Source: CATOSK01 sp034423195
GTDB taxonomy: Bacteria > Chloroflexota > Dehalococcoidia > Lucifugimonadales > UBA3495
Reading direction: 5' to 3'
DNA: 59,063 nucleotides
Assembly (NCBI GenBank): GCA_034423195.1
Contig: DAOUIZ010000032.1
Coordinates: 1 to 59,063 of the forward strand
A program made the translations under genes and the position numbers. Under the pieces are notes generated by a model. The model did not search any database, had not been told where the DNA came from, and worked only from the letters and a program-made list of their open reading frames with translations. Positions 8,561 to 16,299 of this stretch are shown in pieces; position 1 is the first letter of the stretch; each line of letters starts with the position of its first letter.

Positions 8561-9964
8561 ATGGATGACCACGACATTGGCTTGATGGCTCACCTCATGC
8601 GGCGAGCCGGGTTTGGCGCCCAGTACGACGAAATCGCCGAGCGCGCCGCCAAGGGGTACGAGGCGACGGTGGAGGAACTGCTCAACCCCACCGAGGAATC
8701 CCACGGGATGAGCCTCGACCTGTGGGAGCGCAGCTTCCTGGAATGGAACCACTTCATCCGCTGTGTGCCCGAGTACGTGGCCTGGCGGATGATCAATTCC
8801 AGGAACCAGCTGGAAGAAAAGATGGTGCTGTTTTGGCACGGGATCCTCTGCACCGCCGACAGCAAGACCCAGAGCTACGTCACCTCCCAGGCGGAGCTGG
8901 ACATGCTCCGGCGCAACGGCATGGGCAACTTCAGGGACCTGCTGGTTGAAATCTCCAAAGACCCGGCCATGATCTACTTCTTGGACAACTGCCTGAGCCA
9001 CAAGGGCAACATCAACGAGAACTACGGCCGCGAGCTGCTGGAGCTGTTCTCCATGGGCGTGGGCAAGGACGGCCAGTTCAACTACACCGAGGACGACGTC
9101 AAGGAATGCTCCCGGGCCTTCACCGGCTGGACCATCGCCAACAACATCCCCGGCCAGCCCTACGGCCGCTATCCTTCCCAGTTCGTATTCAACCCCGACG
9201 ACCACGATGAGGGGGACAAGACCTTCCTGGGCGAGACGGGCAACTTCGACGGCGAGGATGTCATCGACATCATCTGCAAGCAGCCCGCCACCGCCCGCTT
9301 CCTTTCCCGCCATATCTACAACTTCTTCGTGGCCGACGAAGCCCAGGTGCCTTCCTGGATGGAGACCCCGCCCCGGGACGCGGACACCGTCAAGATGCTG
9401 GAGGACGAGTACTTCCGCTCCGGGTACGACATCAAGTCCATGCTGCGGGTCCTGTTCCACTCCGACGCCTTCAAGGAGGCCCGCTTCTCCCGCATCAAGG
9501 GCCCCATCGAGACGGTGATCGGGACGATCCGCCTGGTGGGCGACTGGGACACCCCCCGGCCCGGCTTCGAGATCATCTTCGACGAAATGAAGCACATGGG
9601 CCAGGAAATCCTGAACCCCCCCAGCGTCGAGGGCTGGCACACCGGCAAGGAGTGGATTGACGGCGGCACATTGGTGCGGCGGATCAACTTCATCGCCGAC
9701 TACGTGGGCGACCTGACCCAGCCCGGCATCCAGGACATCGTACGCAAGCTCCAGGCCGAAGCCCCCACCCTTTCGCCCACCGAATTGGTGGACGGCTGCC
9801 TGCGGCTGCTGGGCTGCTACGAGTTGGAGCCGGAGACCCGCCGGATGCTGGTAACCCACGCCGAGAAGAGCGGCGACCTGCCCACCACCAACAAGGAGTT
9901 CGCCGTGCAGGTGGCCCAGATGCTCCAGATGATCGTGGCGACCAAGGAATACCTCTACGCCTGA
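8561..9964 (+). CDS. DUF1800 family protein
   Basis: A 467-residue DUF1800 protein, a family of unknown biochemical function nearly always encoded beside DUF1501. The N-terminal HLMRRAGFGA segment and the central FWHG, REL-LELFSMG and AFTGW segments are characteristic. Start chosen at the ATG at 8561, eight bases after GGAGGA at 8549-8554; upstream in-frame starts lack a ribosome site. No signal peptide is visible, unlike many DUF1800 proteins of other phyla. The DUF1501 gene follows after 134 bases. Confidence 0.88.
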   Translation: MDDHDIGLMAHLMRRAGFGAQYDEIAERAAKGYEATVEELLNPTEESHGMSLDLWERSFLEWNHFIRCVPEYVAWRMINSRNQLEEKMVLFWHGILCTADSKTQSYVTSQAELDMLRRNGMGNFRDLLVEISKDPAMIYFLDNCLSHKGNINENYGRELLELFSMGVGKDGQFNYTEDDVKECSRAFTGWTIANNIPGQPYGRYPSQFVFNPDDHDEGDKTFLGETGNFDGEDVIDIICKQPATARFLSRHIYNFFVADEAQVPSWMETPPRDADTVKMLEDEYFRSGYDIKSMLRVLFHSDAFKEARFSRIKGPIETVIGTIRLVGDWDTPRPGFEIIFDEMKHMGQEILNPPSVEGWHTGKEWIDGGTLVRRINFIADYVGDLTQPGIQDIVRKLQAEAPTLSPTELVDGCLRLLGCYELEPETRRMLVTHAEKSGDLPTTNKEFAVQVAQMLQMIVATKEYLYA

Positions 9965-10098
9965 CCGGAACTTTCGGTTGGCTGAAACCCTACGGAGCCG
10001 CCAAGCGAGCCTTTGAGAACCCACCCGAACGAACAGCGAGCGGAGGCGGCGACCCTTAGAAAGAGAAACCCAAATCGAATTCCGCTAAGGAGAACACG

Positions 10099-11235
10099 AT
10101 GACCACCAACAAGAAAGACCCGGTCCTGGTAATCCTTCAGATGACCGGCGCCTACGACGCGCTGAACACCTTCGTTCCCTACGGCGACCCCCACTACCAG
10201 GACTACCGGGACGTGCTGCGGCTGTCGGCGGAGGATGTCCATGCGGTGGACGACTACGTGGGCTTCAACCCCGGCATGGGCCCCATGAAGGAGCTTTATG
10301 ACCAGGGCAAGGTCGCCGTCATCCAGGGCATCGGCTACCCCAACCCCATCCGCTCCCACTTCCGCTCCCTGGACATCTGGCACACCGCCGAGCCGGACAA
10401 GATGGTCACCGACGGCTGGCTGGGCAAGGCCATCCGGGACCTGGACCCCAACAAGGAAAACATCCTGACCGCCGTCAACTTCGGCCGCGGCCTTCCCCGC
10501 GCCCTGGCCGCGCCCGGCGTCTCCGTCGCCTCGGTGGGAGATCTGGCCAGCTACGGCGTCCTCACCGGCATCGACGGCGAGGAACAGCGCATGGACGCCC
10601 TGGACATCTTCGGGCGCATGTACTCTCCGATGATCGGCTCCGGCCCGGTCAACGACTACCTGTCCCAGACCGGCCTGGACGCCCTCAAGGGCGCCGACAT
10701 CCTGAAGACCGCGCCGGACACCTACTCCTCCAGCATCGAGTACGGCGGCAGCCCCTTCGCCCAGTGGCTGAAGAACATCGCCCAGGTCCACACCGCCGGC
10801 TTCGGCACCCGGGTGCTCTACACCGGCGTCAACCCGGGCACCTTCGACACCCACGCCAACCAGCACATCACCCTGCCCCGGCTGTGGAACGATGTCACCA
10901 CCGCCATTGGCGACTTCTACCAGGACATCAAGGAACACAACGCCAACGAGGAAGTCGTCATGGTGGTCTTCACCGAGTTCGGCCGCCGCGTCAAGGAAAA
11001 CGGCTCCGGCACCGACCACGGCTCCGGCGGCGTGGCCTTCATCATCGGCGACGCGGTCAAGGGCGGCCTCTACGGCGAGTACCCGTCCCTCGAACCGGAC
11101 AAGCTGGACGAGGGCGACCTGCGGTGGAACAACGACTTCCGCGGCACCTACGCCACCCTTTTGGAGGACTGGATGGGCCTGGACGCCCAGCCCATCCTCA
11201 ACGGCAGCTTCGAGAAGTTCGACTTCATCAAGTAA
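10099..11235 (+). CDS. DUF1501 family protein
   Basis: A 378-residue DUF1501 protein, related in fold to sulfatases/alkaline phosphatases; true activity unknown. The family segments are visible: ILQMTGAYDALNTFVPY at the N-terminus, HFRSLDIWHTA in the middle, GTFDTHANQ, and FTEFGRRVKEN followed by GTDHGSGG near the C-terminus. Most homologues begin with a twin-arginine signal peptide; here the catalytic domain begins by residue 8 with no signal. AAGGAGAACACG precedes the ATG. It is probably co-transcribed with the DUF1800 gene upstream and the NHL-repeat gene downstream. Confidence 0.88.
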   Translation: MTTNKKDPVLVILQMTGAYDALNTFVPYGDPHYQDYRDVLRLSAEDVHAVDDYVGFNPGMGPMKELYDQGKVAVIQGIGYPNPIRSHFRSLDIWHTAEPDKMVTDGWLGKAIRDLDPNKENILTAVNFGRGLPRALAAPGVSVASVGDLASYGVLTGIDGEEQRMDALDIFGRMYSPMIGSGPVNDYLSQTGLDALKGADILKTAPDTYSSSIEYGGSPFAQWLKNIAQVHTAGFGTRVLYTGVNPGTFDTHANQHITLPRLWNDVTTAIGDFYQDIKEHNANEEVVMVVFTEFGRRVKENGSGTDHGSGGVAFIIGDAVKGGLYGEYPSLEPDKLDEGDLRWNNDFRGTYATLLEDWMGLDAQPILNGSFEKFDFIK

Positions 11236-11322
11236 CAACGGCGGATTGACGGCAGGGGCTGGCGGCGCAACGCTGCCGGCCCTTGTGCGTCCTGCCAACA
11301 GAGCATTAAGAAGAGAGGAAGC

Positions 11323-12360
11323 ATGGTTACTACTGAGATTGCGCCCATAACCTTCCAGTACAGCCATACCATTGGGCGGCAGGAAAACCGGAGCGGCTCC
11401 GGCTTTTTCTACCCGGTGGACATCGCCCGCAGCGGCAAGAACCAGTTGTCCGTCATCAGCCGCGGCTCCGAGACCCCCGCCTTCTTCCCCTGCAAGCGCG
11501 TGACGGTTTTCACGGTGGACGAGCAATTGGTCCAGGAGTTCGGCCAGAAGATTCCCCCGGAGGAGGCCGACGAGAACGCTCCCGCCGGCACCTTCATGTG
11601 GCCCACCGCCCTGGCCGTCGACAGCCAGGGCAACACCTGCGTCGCCGACGAGTGGCTCCAGCGCATCACCGTCTTCAACAAGGATGGCGAGTGCACCGGC
11701 AAATGGGGCCAGGAGGGGAGCGGCGACGGCGAGTTCAACAAGCCCTCCGGCCTGGCCTTCGACGCCCAGGACAACCTCTACCTGGTGGACAGTTACAACC
11801 ACCGGGTGCAGGTGTTCTCCAGGGATGGAGAGTACAAGTTCCAGTGGGGCAGCGAGGGCACGGGCGACGGCCAGTTCAGCTTCCCGTGGGGCATCGAGAT
11901 CGACTACGACGGCAATGTCTGGGTCGCCGACTGGCGCAACGACCGCATCCAGAAGTTCGCCCCCGACGGCACTTTCCTGATGAAGTTCGGCTCCTCCGGC
12001 GACGGCGACGGCCAGCTCAACCACCCCACCAAGGTCGCCGTGGACAAGGAAGGCATCATCTACGTCGCCGATTTCAAGAACGACCGCCTCCAGGTCTTCG
12101 ACGCCGAGGGCAACTTCATCACCAAGCTCCTCGGCGAGGCCACCCTGTCCTCTTGGGGAAGGGAGCGGGTGGAGCTGGACCCCACCATCGTCAAGGCCCG
12201 GGAAATGGCCCACAACCTCCACGAGCGGGAGAAGCTGTTCCACGGCCCCATCTCCGTCGAGGTTGATGACGAGGGCCGCATCTTCGTCCTGGAGTGCCCC
12301 CGCCAGCGCCTCCAGGTCTACCACAAGCAGCACGCCATCTTCGGCGGCGGCCAGCTCTAA
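11323..12360 (+). CDS. NHL-repeat beta-propeller protein
   Basis: A 345-residue beta-propeller. At least four NHL repeats are visible as WPTALAVDSQGNTCVADEW, KPSGLAFDAQDNLYLVDSYN, FPWGIEIDYDGNVWVADWRN and HPTKVAVDKEGIIYVADFKN, spaced about 47 residues apart. Each is followed by R-Q-F type strands such as HRVQVFS. No signal peptide or anchoring segment is seen, matching its two upstream neighbours. NHL propellers usually bind protein, RNA or small ligands. The ATG follows AGAGAGGA. A strong terminator follows the stop, closing the DUF1800-DUF1501-NHL unit. Confidence 0.88.
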   Translation: MVTTEIAPITFQYSHTIGRQENRSGSGFFYPVDIARSGKNQLSVISRGSETPAFFPCKRVTVFTVDEQLVQEFGQKIPPEEADENAPAGTFMWPTALAVDSQGNTCVADEWLQRITVFNKDGECTGKWGQEGSGDGEFNKPSGLAFDAQDNLYLVDSYNHRVQVFSRDGEYKFQWGSEGTGDGQFSFPWGIEIDYDGNVWVADWRNDRIQKFAPDGTFLMKFGSSGDGDGQLNHPTKVAVDKEGIIYVADFKNDRLQVFDAEGNFITKLLGEATLSSWGRERVELDPTIVKAREMAHNLHEREKLFHGPISVEVDDEGRIFVLECPRQRLQVYHKQHAIFGGGQL

Positions 12361-12386
12361 CCTTCCGCCCGGAACCGGACACCTTG

Positions 12387-12419
12387 GAAGGGGCCCCGTT
12401 GCTGGGGCCCCTTCTTTTT
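12387..12419 (+). terminator. Intrinsic terminator after the NHL gene
   Basis: An 11-bp perfect stem (12387-12397 with 12404-12414), six-base loop, then five T residues. Confidence 0.88.
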
Positions 12420-12479
12420 GCCCCGTACACGGACAACTTCCGCTGGGAACGTCGGGCGTCAACCTCGGTAGAATAGCCT

Positions 12480-13049
12480 ATGCCCAGCCGCCGCCAAACC
12501 GTTTCCGTAGAGGTGCGCCGGATCATCGACGGGGACACCGTCGAGATTGACCAGCGGAGCGCCCGGGGCTTCCTGAGAGTCCGCCTCTTCGGCATCGACG
12601 CCCCGGAAATTGACCAGCCCGGCGGTTGGGACTCCGCGTCCCAACTCCAGGAGCTGCTGGACGGCGACGACCGGCTCCTGTTGGAAACCGTCGCCTTCGA
12701 CCAGTATGGCCGCGCCGTCGGCATCCTCTACTGGCGCAGGCAGGGCCGCCGCCGCTCCGTCAACCTGGGAATGGTCCATTCCGGCCACGCCTTCGCCTCC
12801 ACCTACCACCGCTCCCGCGCCACCGTCGAGCGGATGGGCTTCTACGCCGCCGAACGCAACGCCCGCCGCCACCGCAGAGGCGTCTGGGCCGAAGGGTCCG
12901 ACCCCATCCGCCCCTGGGAACACCGCCGGGCGACCCGGGCGGGAGCACCGCGGCGACGAAGATCTTCCCGCCGGGGTTGCAGCCTGTGGATTATCGCGGC
13001 CGCTCTGGCCGCCTTGGTCCTTCTGGCAATCTTCCAGCGAATCGAGTAA
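12480..13049 (+). CDS. Staphylococcal-nuclease-like protein with C-terminal membrane anchor
   Basis: A 189-residue protein with a thermonuclease (SNase) OB-fold domain: IIDGDTVEI, then RLFGIDAPEIDQP and a later FDQYGRAVG segment. Family members hydrolyse DNA/RNA in a calcium-dependent way. After a basic, arginine-rich linker (about residues 140-165) a single hydrophobic helix of about 18 residues ends the protein (LWIIAAALAALVLLAIF). No N-terminal signal is seen. The protein would therefore be tail-anchored, an unusual arrangement for this family. A TAGAAT hexamer ends only four bases before the ATG, compatible with a leaderless transcript but without a clear -35. Confidence 0.78.
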   Translation: MPSRRQTVSVEVRRIIDGDTVEIDQRSARGFLRVRLFGIDAPEIDQPGGWDSASQLQELLDGDDRLLLETVAFDQYGRAVGILYWRRQGRRRSVNLGMVHSGHAFASTYHRSRATVERMGFYAAERNARRHRRGVWAEGSDPIRPWEHRRATRAGAPRRRRSSRRGCSLWIIAAALAALVLLAIFQRIE

Positions 13050-13108
13050 CTTATCAGCCAATCCGGCCCACCACCGCACAACGATCCCACAACGTCCCGA
13101 GGAGCGTC

Positions 13109-15115
13109 ATGCCCCAGCCCATCGGCCCCGACCTGGTTTACCGCCTCAAGACCGTCGCCGAACCTTCCCTGGCCCGCGACGGCGCCCATCTTGCCTACAC
13201 TCTCACGTCCATCAACCCCGATGACTGGCAGGTCCATTCGGGGATCATCATGACCCACCTGGGAAGCGGTCAGACCCACGAAATATCCGAGGGTCCCAAG
13301 GACTCCTGCCCCCGCTTCTCTCCCGACGGCCGCCGGATGGCTTTCCTCCGCGCCGATGACGACGACCACAAGCAGCTCTGGGTCATGGACGCCACGGGAG
13401 GGGAAGCCTCCCTCCTGCTTTCATCGCCCGCCGGAATCGTGGACTACGCCTGGAGCCCCGACGGGTCCCGCATCGTCTACTGCGCCGACGTGCAGCCAGA
13501 AGCGGCGGCGGAAACCGCCGGAGACGAACCTTCCGGCGTGCCCGAGACGAAGGAAGTGAACCGCCTGCGCTACCGCTTCGACGGCCTCGGCTGGCGCGGC
13601 GACTCCCACTTCCATCTCTTCGTCGCCGATGTTGCCGATGGCGGCTCAATCCAGTTGACCGACGGCGACTGGGACGACATCAACCCGGTGTGGTCCCCCG
13701 ATGGACGGAACATCGCCTTCATATCGGAACGGCGCCCCGACCGGGACCATGCGGCCCAGACCCAGGTATACGTTGTCCCGGCAGACGGTGGAGAGCCGGA
13801 GCTATGGTCTGAAACCCTCTCCAGCGTTGGCGGACTGGCCTGGTCCCCCGACGGCAGCCGCATCCTCACCGTCGGCTCCCAGGCCCCCGGCTTCCAGGTC
13901 TTCTGGCAGGGCTGGCTCTACGTTCTCCAGCCGGGCCAACCCCCGCAAATCATCACCGATGATTCCTTCAAGCCCGTCCTGGCCTTCCCGCCCACCTTCC
14001 GCTTCCCCGAAATCCGGTGGAGCGAAGACGATACCATAACCATCCTCGGGGAACGCCGCGGGGAGTCCTTCGTTTACCGCGTCTCCATCTCTTCTCGAAC
14101 CGCCGAGCCAGCCTTCGGAGGCGGGCGCCTCATATCCGACCTCGTTCTCGATTCGGGCGGTGCAACGGGAGTCATCGTCTGTTCCTCGCCCGATTCCCCC
14201 AGCGACCTTCACCACCTGGACTTGTCCACCGGGCAGGCCCGGCGGATCACCGATTACAACACCGGGTACCTGGATGAAAACCGCCCCGCTTCCCTGGAAA
14301 AACTCACCGTTTCCCGGGATGGCTGGGACATTGACTGCCGCCTCTACTTTCCGCCGGACTTCGACCCCGCCAACCGTTACCCCCTGGTGCTGGACATTCA
14401 CGGCGGCCCCAACGGCGCTTTCTACGACTCCTTCGTCGCCTGGCAGCAGGTCCTCGCCACCGCCGGATACCTCGTCCTCGCCGCCAACCCCCGCGGCTCA
14501 TCCACCTACGGCGAGGAGTTCATGTCCGCCGTCCTTGACGACTGGGGTGGAGAGGACTACCTGGACCTCACCGCCGCCCTCGACGCCGTCGTTGCCCGAC
14601 CCTACGTCGACGAGGCGCGCCTCGGCATCCACGGGTACAGCTACGGCGGGTACATGACCAGTTGGGCCGTGGGGCACACCCCCCGGTTCGGCGCAGCCGT
14701 GGTCGGGGCCCCCTGCATCAACCTCCTCAGCATGTACGGAACTTCCGACATCGGCGCAACATTCGGCGAGCTCCAGTGGGGCACGTCCATTGAAGCCGCT
14801 GCCGAGGCCGGACTGGACGGCGGCGGGTACAACCCGGACGGCTTCCAGCAGATGGCGGCCAAGCTGCTTGACCGGTCTCCCATAACCTTCGCCCCCAACG
14901 TCACCACCCCGGTCCTGCTGCTCCACGGCGAGTCCGACGCCCGCTGTCCCATCTCGCAGAGCGAGGAGTATTACACCATGCTGAAGCGGCTGGGAAAGGA
15001 GGTCGAGTTCGTCCGCTTCCCGGGAGGCTCCCACTCCTTCCCCCGCACCGGCCACCCCAGGATGCGCGTCGAATACCTGTCCCGCACATTGGAGTGGTTC
15101 CAGCGGCACCTTTAA
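13109..15115 (+). CDS. S9 family prolyl oligopeptidase (acylaminoacyl-peptidase-like)
   Basis: A 668-residue serine peptidase. The N-terminal half is a WD40/TolB-like propeller with repeated FSPDGRR, WSPDGSR and WSPDGRN blades. The C-terminal half is the alpha/beta hydrolase domain with the nucleophile in GYSYGGY (Ser511), Asp610 in GESDARCP and His642 in GGSHSF. It cleaves short peptides, probably in the cytoplasm since no signal peptide is present. The start is the ATG at 13109, after GAGGAGCG; the longer open frame upstream overlaps the nuclease gene and is discarded. A peptide-degrading role would suit a genome with several peptide uptake modules. Confidence 0.88.
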   Translation: MPQPIGPDLVYRLKTVAEPSLARDGAHLAYTLTSINPDDWQVHSGIIMTHLGSGQTHEISEGPKDSCPRFSPDGRRMAFLRADDDDHKQLWVMDATGGEASLLLSSPAGIVDYAWSPDGSRIVYCADVQPEAAAETAGDEPSGVPETKEVNRLRYRFDGLGWRGDSHFHLFVADVADGGSIQLTDGDWDDINPVWSPDGRNIAFISERRPDRDHAAQTQVYVVPADGGEPELWSETLSSVGGLAWSPDGSRILTVGSQAPGFQVFWQGWLYVLQPGQPPQIITDDSFKPVLAFPPTFRFPEIRWSEDDTITILGERRGESFVYRVSISSRTAEPAFGGGRLISDLVLDSGGATGVIVCSSPDSPSDLHHLDLSTGQARRITDYNTGYLDENRPASLEKLTVSRDGWDIDCRLYFPPDFDPANRYPLVLDIHGGPNGAFYDSFVAWQQVLATAGYLVLAANPRGSSTYGEEFMSAVLDDWGGEDYLDLTAALDAVVARPYVDEARLGIHGYSYGGYMTSWAVGHTPRFGAAVVGAPCINLLSMYGTSDIGATFGELQWGTSIEAAAEAGLDGGGYNPDGFQQMAAKLLDRSPITFAPNVTTPVLLLHGESDARCPISQSEEYYTMLKRLGKEVEFVRFPGGSHSFPRTGHPRMRVEYLSRTLEWFQRHL

Positions 15116-15147
15116 CCCATCGGCCCATCCAGCATCGCCGCGCCGGA

Positions 15148-15468
15148 TTAGGGCGTCGAAACCGCCGGGGTCAACTCCCGGAACCATTCGCCCTGGCAGA
15201 GGTCCTGGACCAACCTTACTGTACGCCCATCCTCCGTGACCGCCCGGAAGTGAAGGCCCACCCCGGGCTGCGCCCGCCCGTGCGTGGGGGCGAGCTCCCA
15301 CAGGTTCTCGATTCCGGCCAGCCGGCGCCACTCGTTGCCCAACTTCAGCCACGCCCGTCCTTCTTCGTCCCGTTCTATGACCTCCGCCGGGACAGTGCAA
15401 CGGTCCCGACCGAGATCGATCAATGCCAGGTCCAGGCTCCCTTGGATTGCTGTCAACGTGCTGGTCAT
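15148..15468 (-). CDS. Small hypothetical protein, probably SOS-regulated
   Basis: A 106-residue protein of unknown function, rich in charged residues, no transmembrane segment, no recognised motif. The coding call rests on a good GGGAGGA ribosome site nine bases before the ATG and a complete promoter upstream. That promoter spacer contains GAACGCCCGTTC, matching the GAAC-N4-GTTC LexA box of Gram-positive-type LexA. If real, the protein belongs to the DNA-damage response. Known small SOS genes include sulA-like division inhibitors and imuA-type proteins, but no similarity to these can be claimed. Confidence 0.65.
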   Translation of the reverse strand: MTSTLTAIQGSLDLALIDLGRDRCTVPAEVIERDEEGRAWLKLGNEWRRLAGIENLWELAPTHGRAQPGVGLHFRAVTEDGRTVRLVQDLCQGEWFRELTPAVSTP

Positions 15469-15507
15469 CTTCTTCCTCCCTGCCGCTCACGGGCTTCTGG
15501 TGCCGAC

Positions 15508-15536
15508 ATAATATAGAACGCCCGTTCTTTACGCAA
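15508..15536 (-). promoter_or_regulatory. Promoter with LexA-type operator for the 15148 gene
   Basis: On the minus strand TTGCGT (15531-15536) and TATTAT (15508-15513) have a 17-base spacer. GAACGCCCGTTC at 15516-15527 lies entirely inside the spacer and is a perfect GAAC-N4-GTTC dyad extended to AGAACG/CGTTCT. Confidence 0.6.
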
Positions 15537-15671
15537 CCTCCAACTGTCATTAAATTTCTGCCCCTTTCTGTCGGAGTAATTGATGACGCCCGCTGCCTTG
15601 CGGCCCGGGACCCTTGACCCTTATCATGGATACATCGGAAACGGCTGAGATGGAAACCACCCAACCTTTAG

Positions 15672-15716
15672 CCCCGGCCTTGAGCCGGGGGTGCTCGGTA
15701 ATCTGTTAAAAGCACC
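15672..15716 (+). promoter_or_regulatory. Two adjacent hairpins in the rplS leader
   Basis: Stem 1 pairs 15672-15678 with 15684-15690 (CCCCGGC/GCCGGGG). Stem 2 pairs 15690-15695 with 15711-15716 (GGTGCT/AGCACC). They share base 15690, so they may compete. Leader autoregulation by the ribosomal protein is possible but unproven. Bases 15717-15863 hold no separate gene. Confidence 0.35.
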
Positions 15717-15863
15717 AAAATGCAGCAAAATGCAGCAGAAAAAATTCTTTGCCCTTTCCATGACACTCCGGCCGCCCGTCCAAATACCCAAACCACACAC
15801 CTTGTGTTATCCTGTTCCCAGTTCCGGCGGCTCCGGGACAAGACCACCATAGAGGCCATCGGC

Positions 15864-16238
15864 ATGGACGCATCCCAGCTCGTTCCCACGGAAGCCAACC
15901 CCAAGATCCCCAACTTTGGCCCGGGCGATACCGTCCGCGTCAACTTCCGCATCCGAGAAGGCGAGCGGGAGCGGATTCAGGCCTTCCAGGGGGTGTGCAT
16001 CCGCCGCCAGAATGGCAAGGGTCCTGCCGCCAACTTCACCGTCCGCCGCATCGCCGGCGGCGGCATCGGCGTCGAAAAGGTCTTCCCCCTCTACTCTCCC
16101 CTGGTTGATTCGCTGGAAGTGACCCGCGAAGGCAAGGTCCGCCGCGCCAAGCTCTACTACCTCCGGGGTCTCCAGGGCCGCGCCGCCCGCATCAAGGAAA
16201 AGCCCAGAGCCCGGCGCCAGCGCCCCCAGCAGTCCTGA
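15864..16238 (+). CDS. rplS: 50S ribosomal protein L19
   Basis: A 124-residue ribosomal protein at the 30S-50S interface. Family landmarks are visible: PGDTVRVNFRIREGERERIQ, FQGVCIRRQNGKG, FTVRRIAGGGIGVEKVFPLYSP and the C-terminal RRAKLYYLRGLQGRAARIKE. Start chosen at the ATG at 15864, with AGAGG eight bases upstream. The longer in-frame extension from 15720 carries 48 residues with no counterpart in L19. Normal length for L19 is 115-130. priA follows after 61 bases on the same strand. Confidence 0.95.
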   Translation: MDASQLVPTEANPKIPNFGPGDTVRVNFRIREGERERIQAFQGVCIRRQNGKGPAANFTVRRIAGGGIGVEKVFPLYSPLVDSLEVTREGKVRRAKLYYLRGLQGRAARIKEKPRARRQRPQQS

Positions 16239-16299
16239 TCCGGGAGAGAGTCCCCGTTGCCCCTCCGGGCGCGCAGCCGTTCCTTACGATGGCTGACTT

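Noticed and set aside
8495..12462. Long minus-strand open frames opposite DUF1800, DUF1501 and NHL genes
   Set aside because: They mirror codon bias of the true genes and encode no recognisable domain.
12470..12482. Promoter for a leaderless nuclease transcript
   Set aside because: TAGAAT is well placed but no -35 could be found, so it is not listed as a feature.
12626..13108. N-terminal extension of the S9 peptidase
   Set aside because: The extension lies within the nuclease gene in another frame and is proline/arginine-rich; a ribosome site precedes the ATG at 13109.
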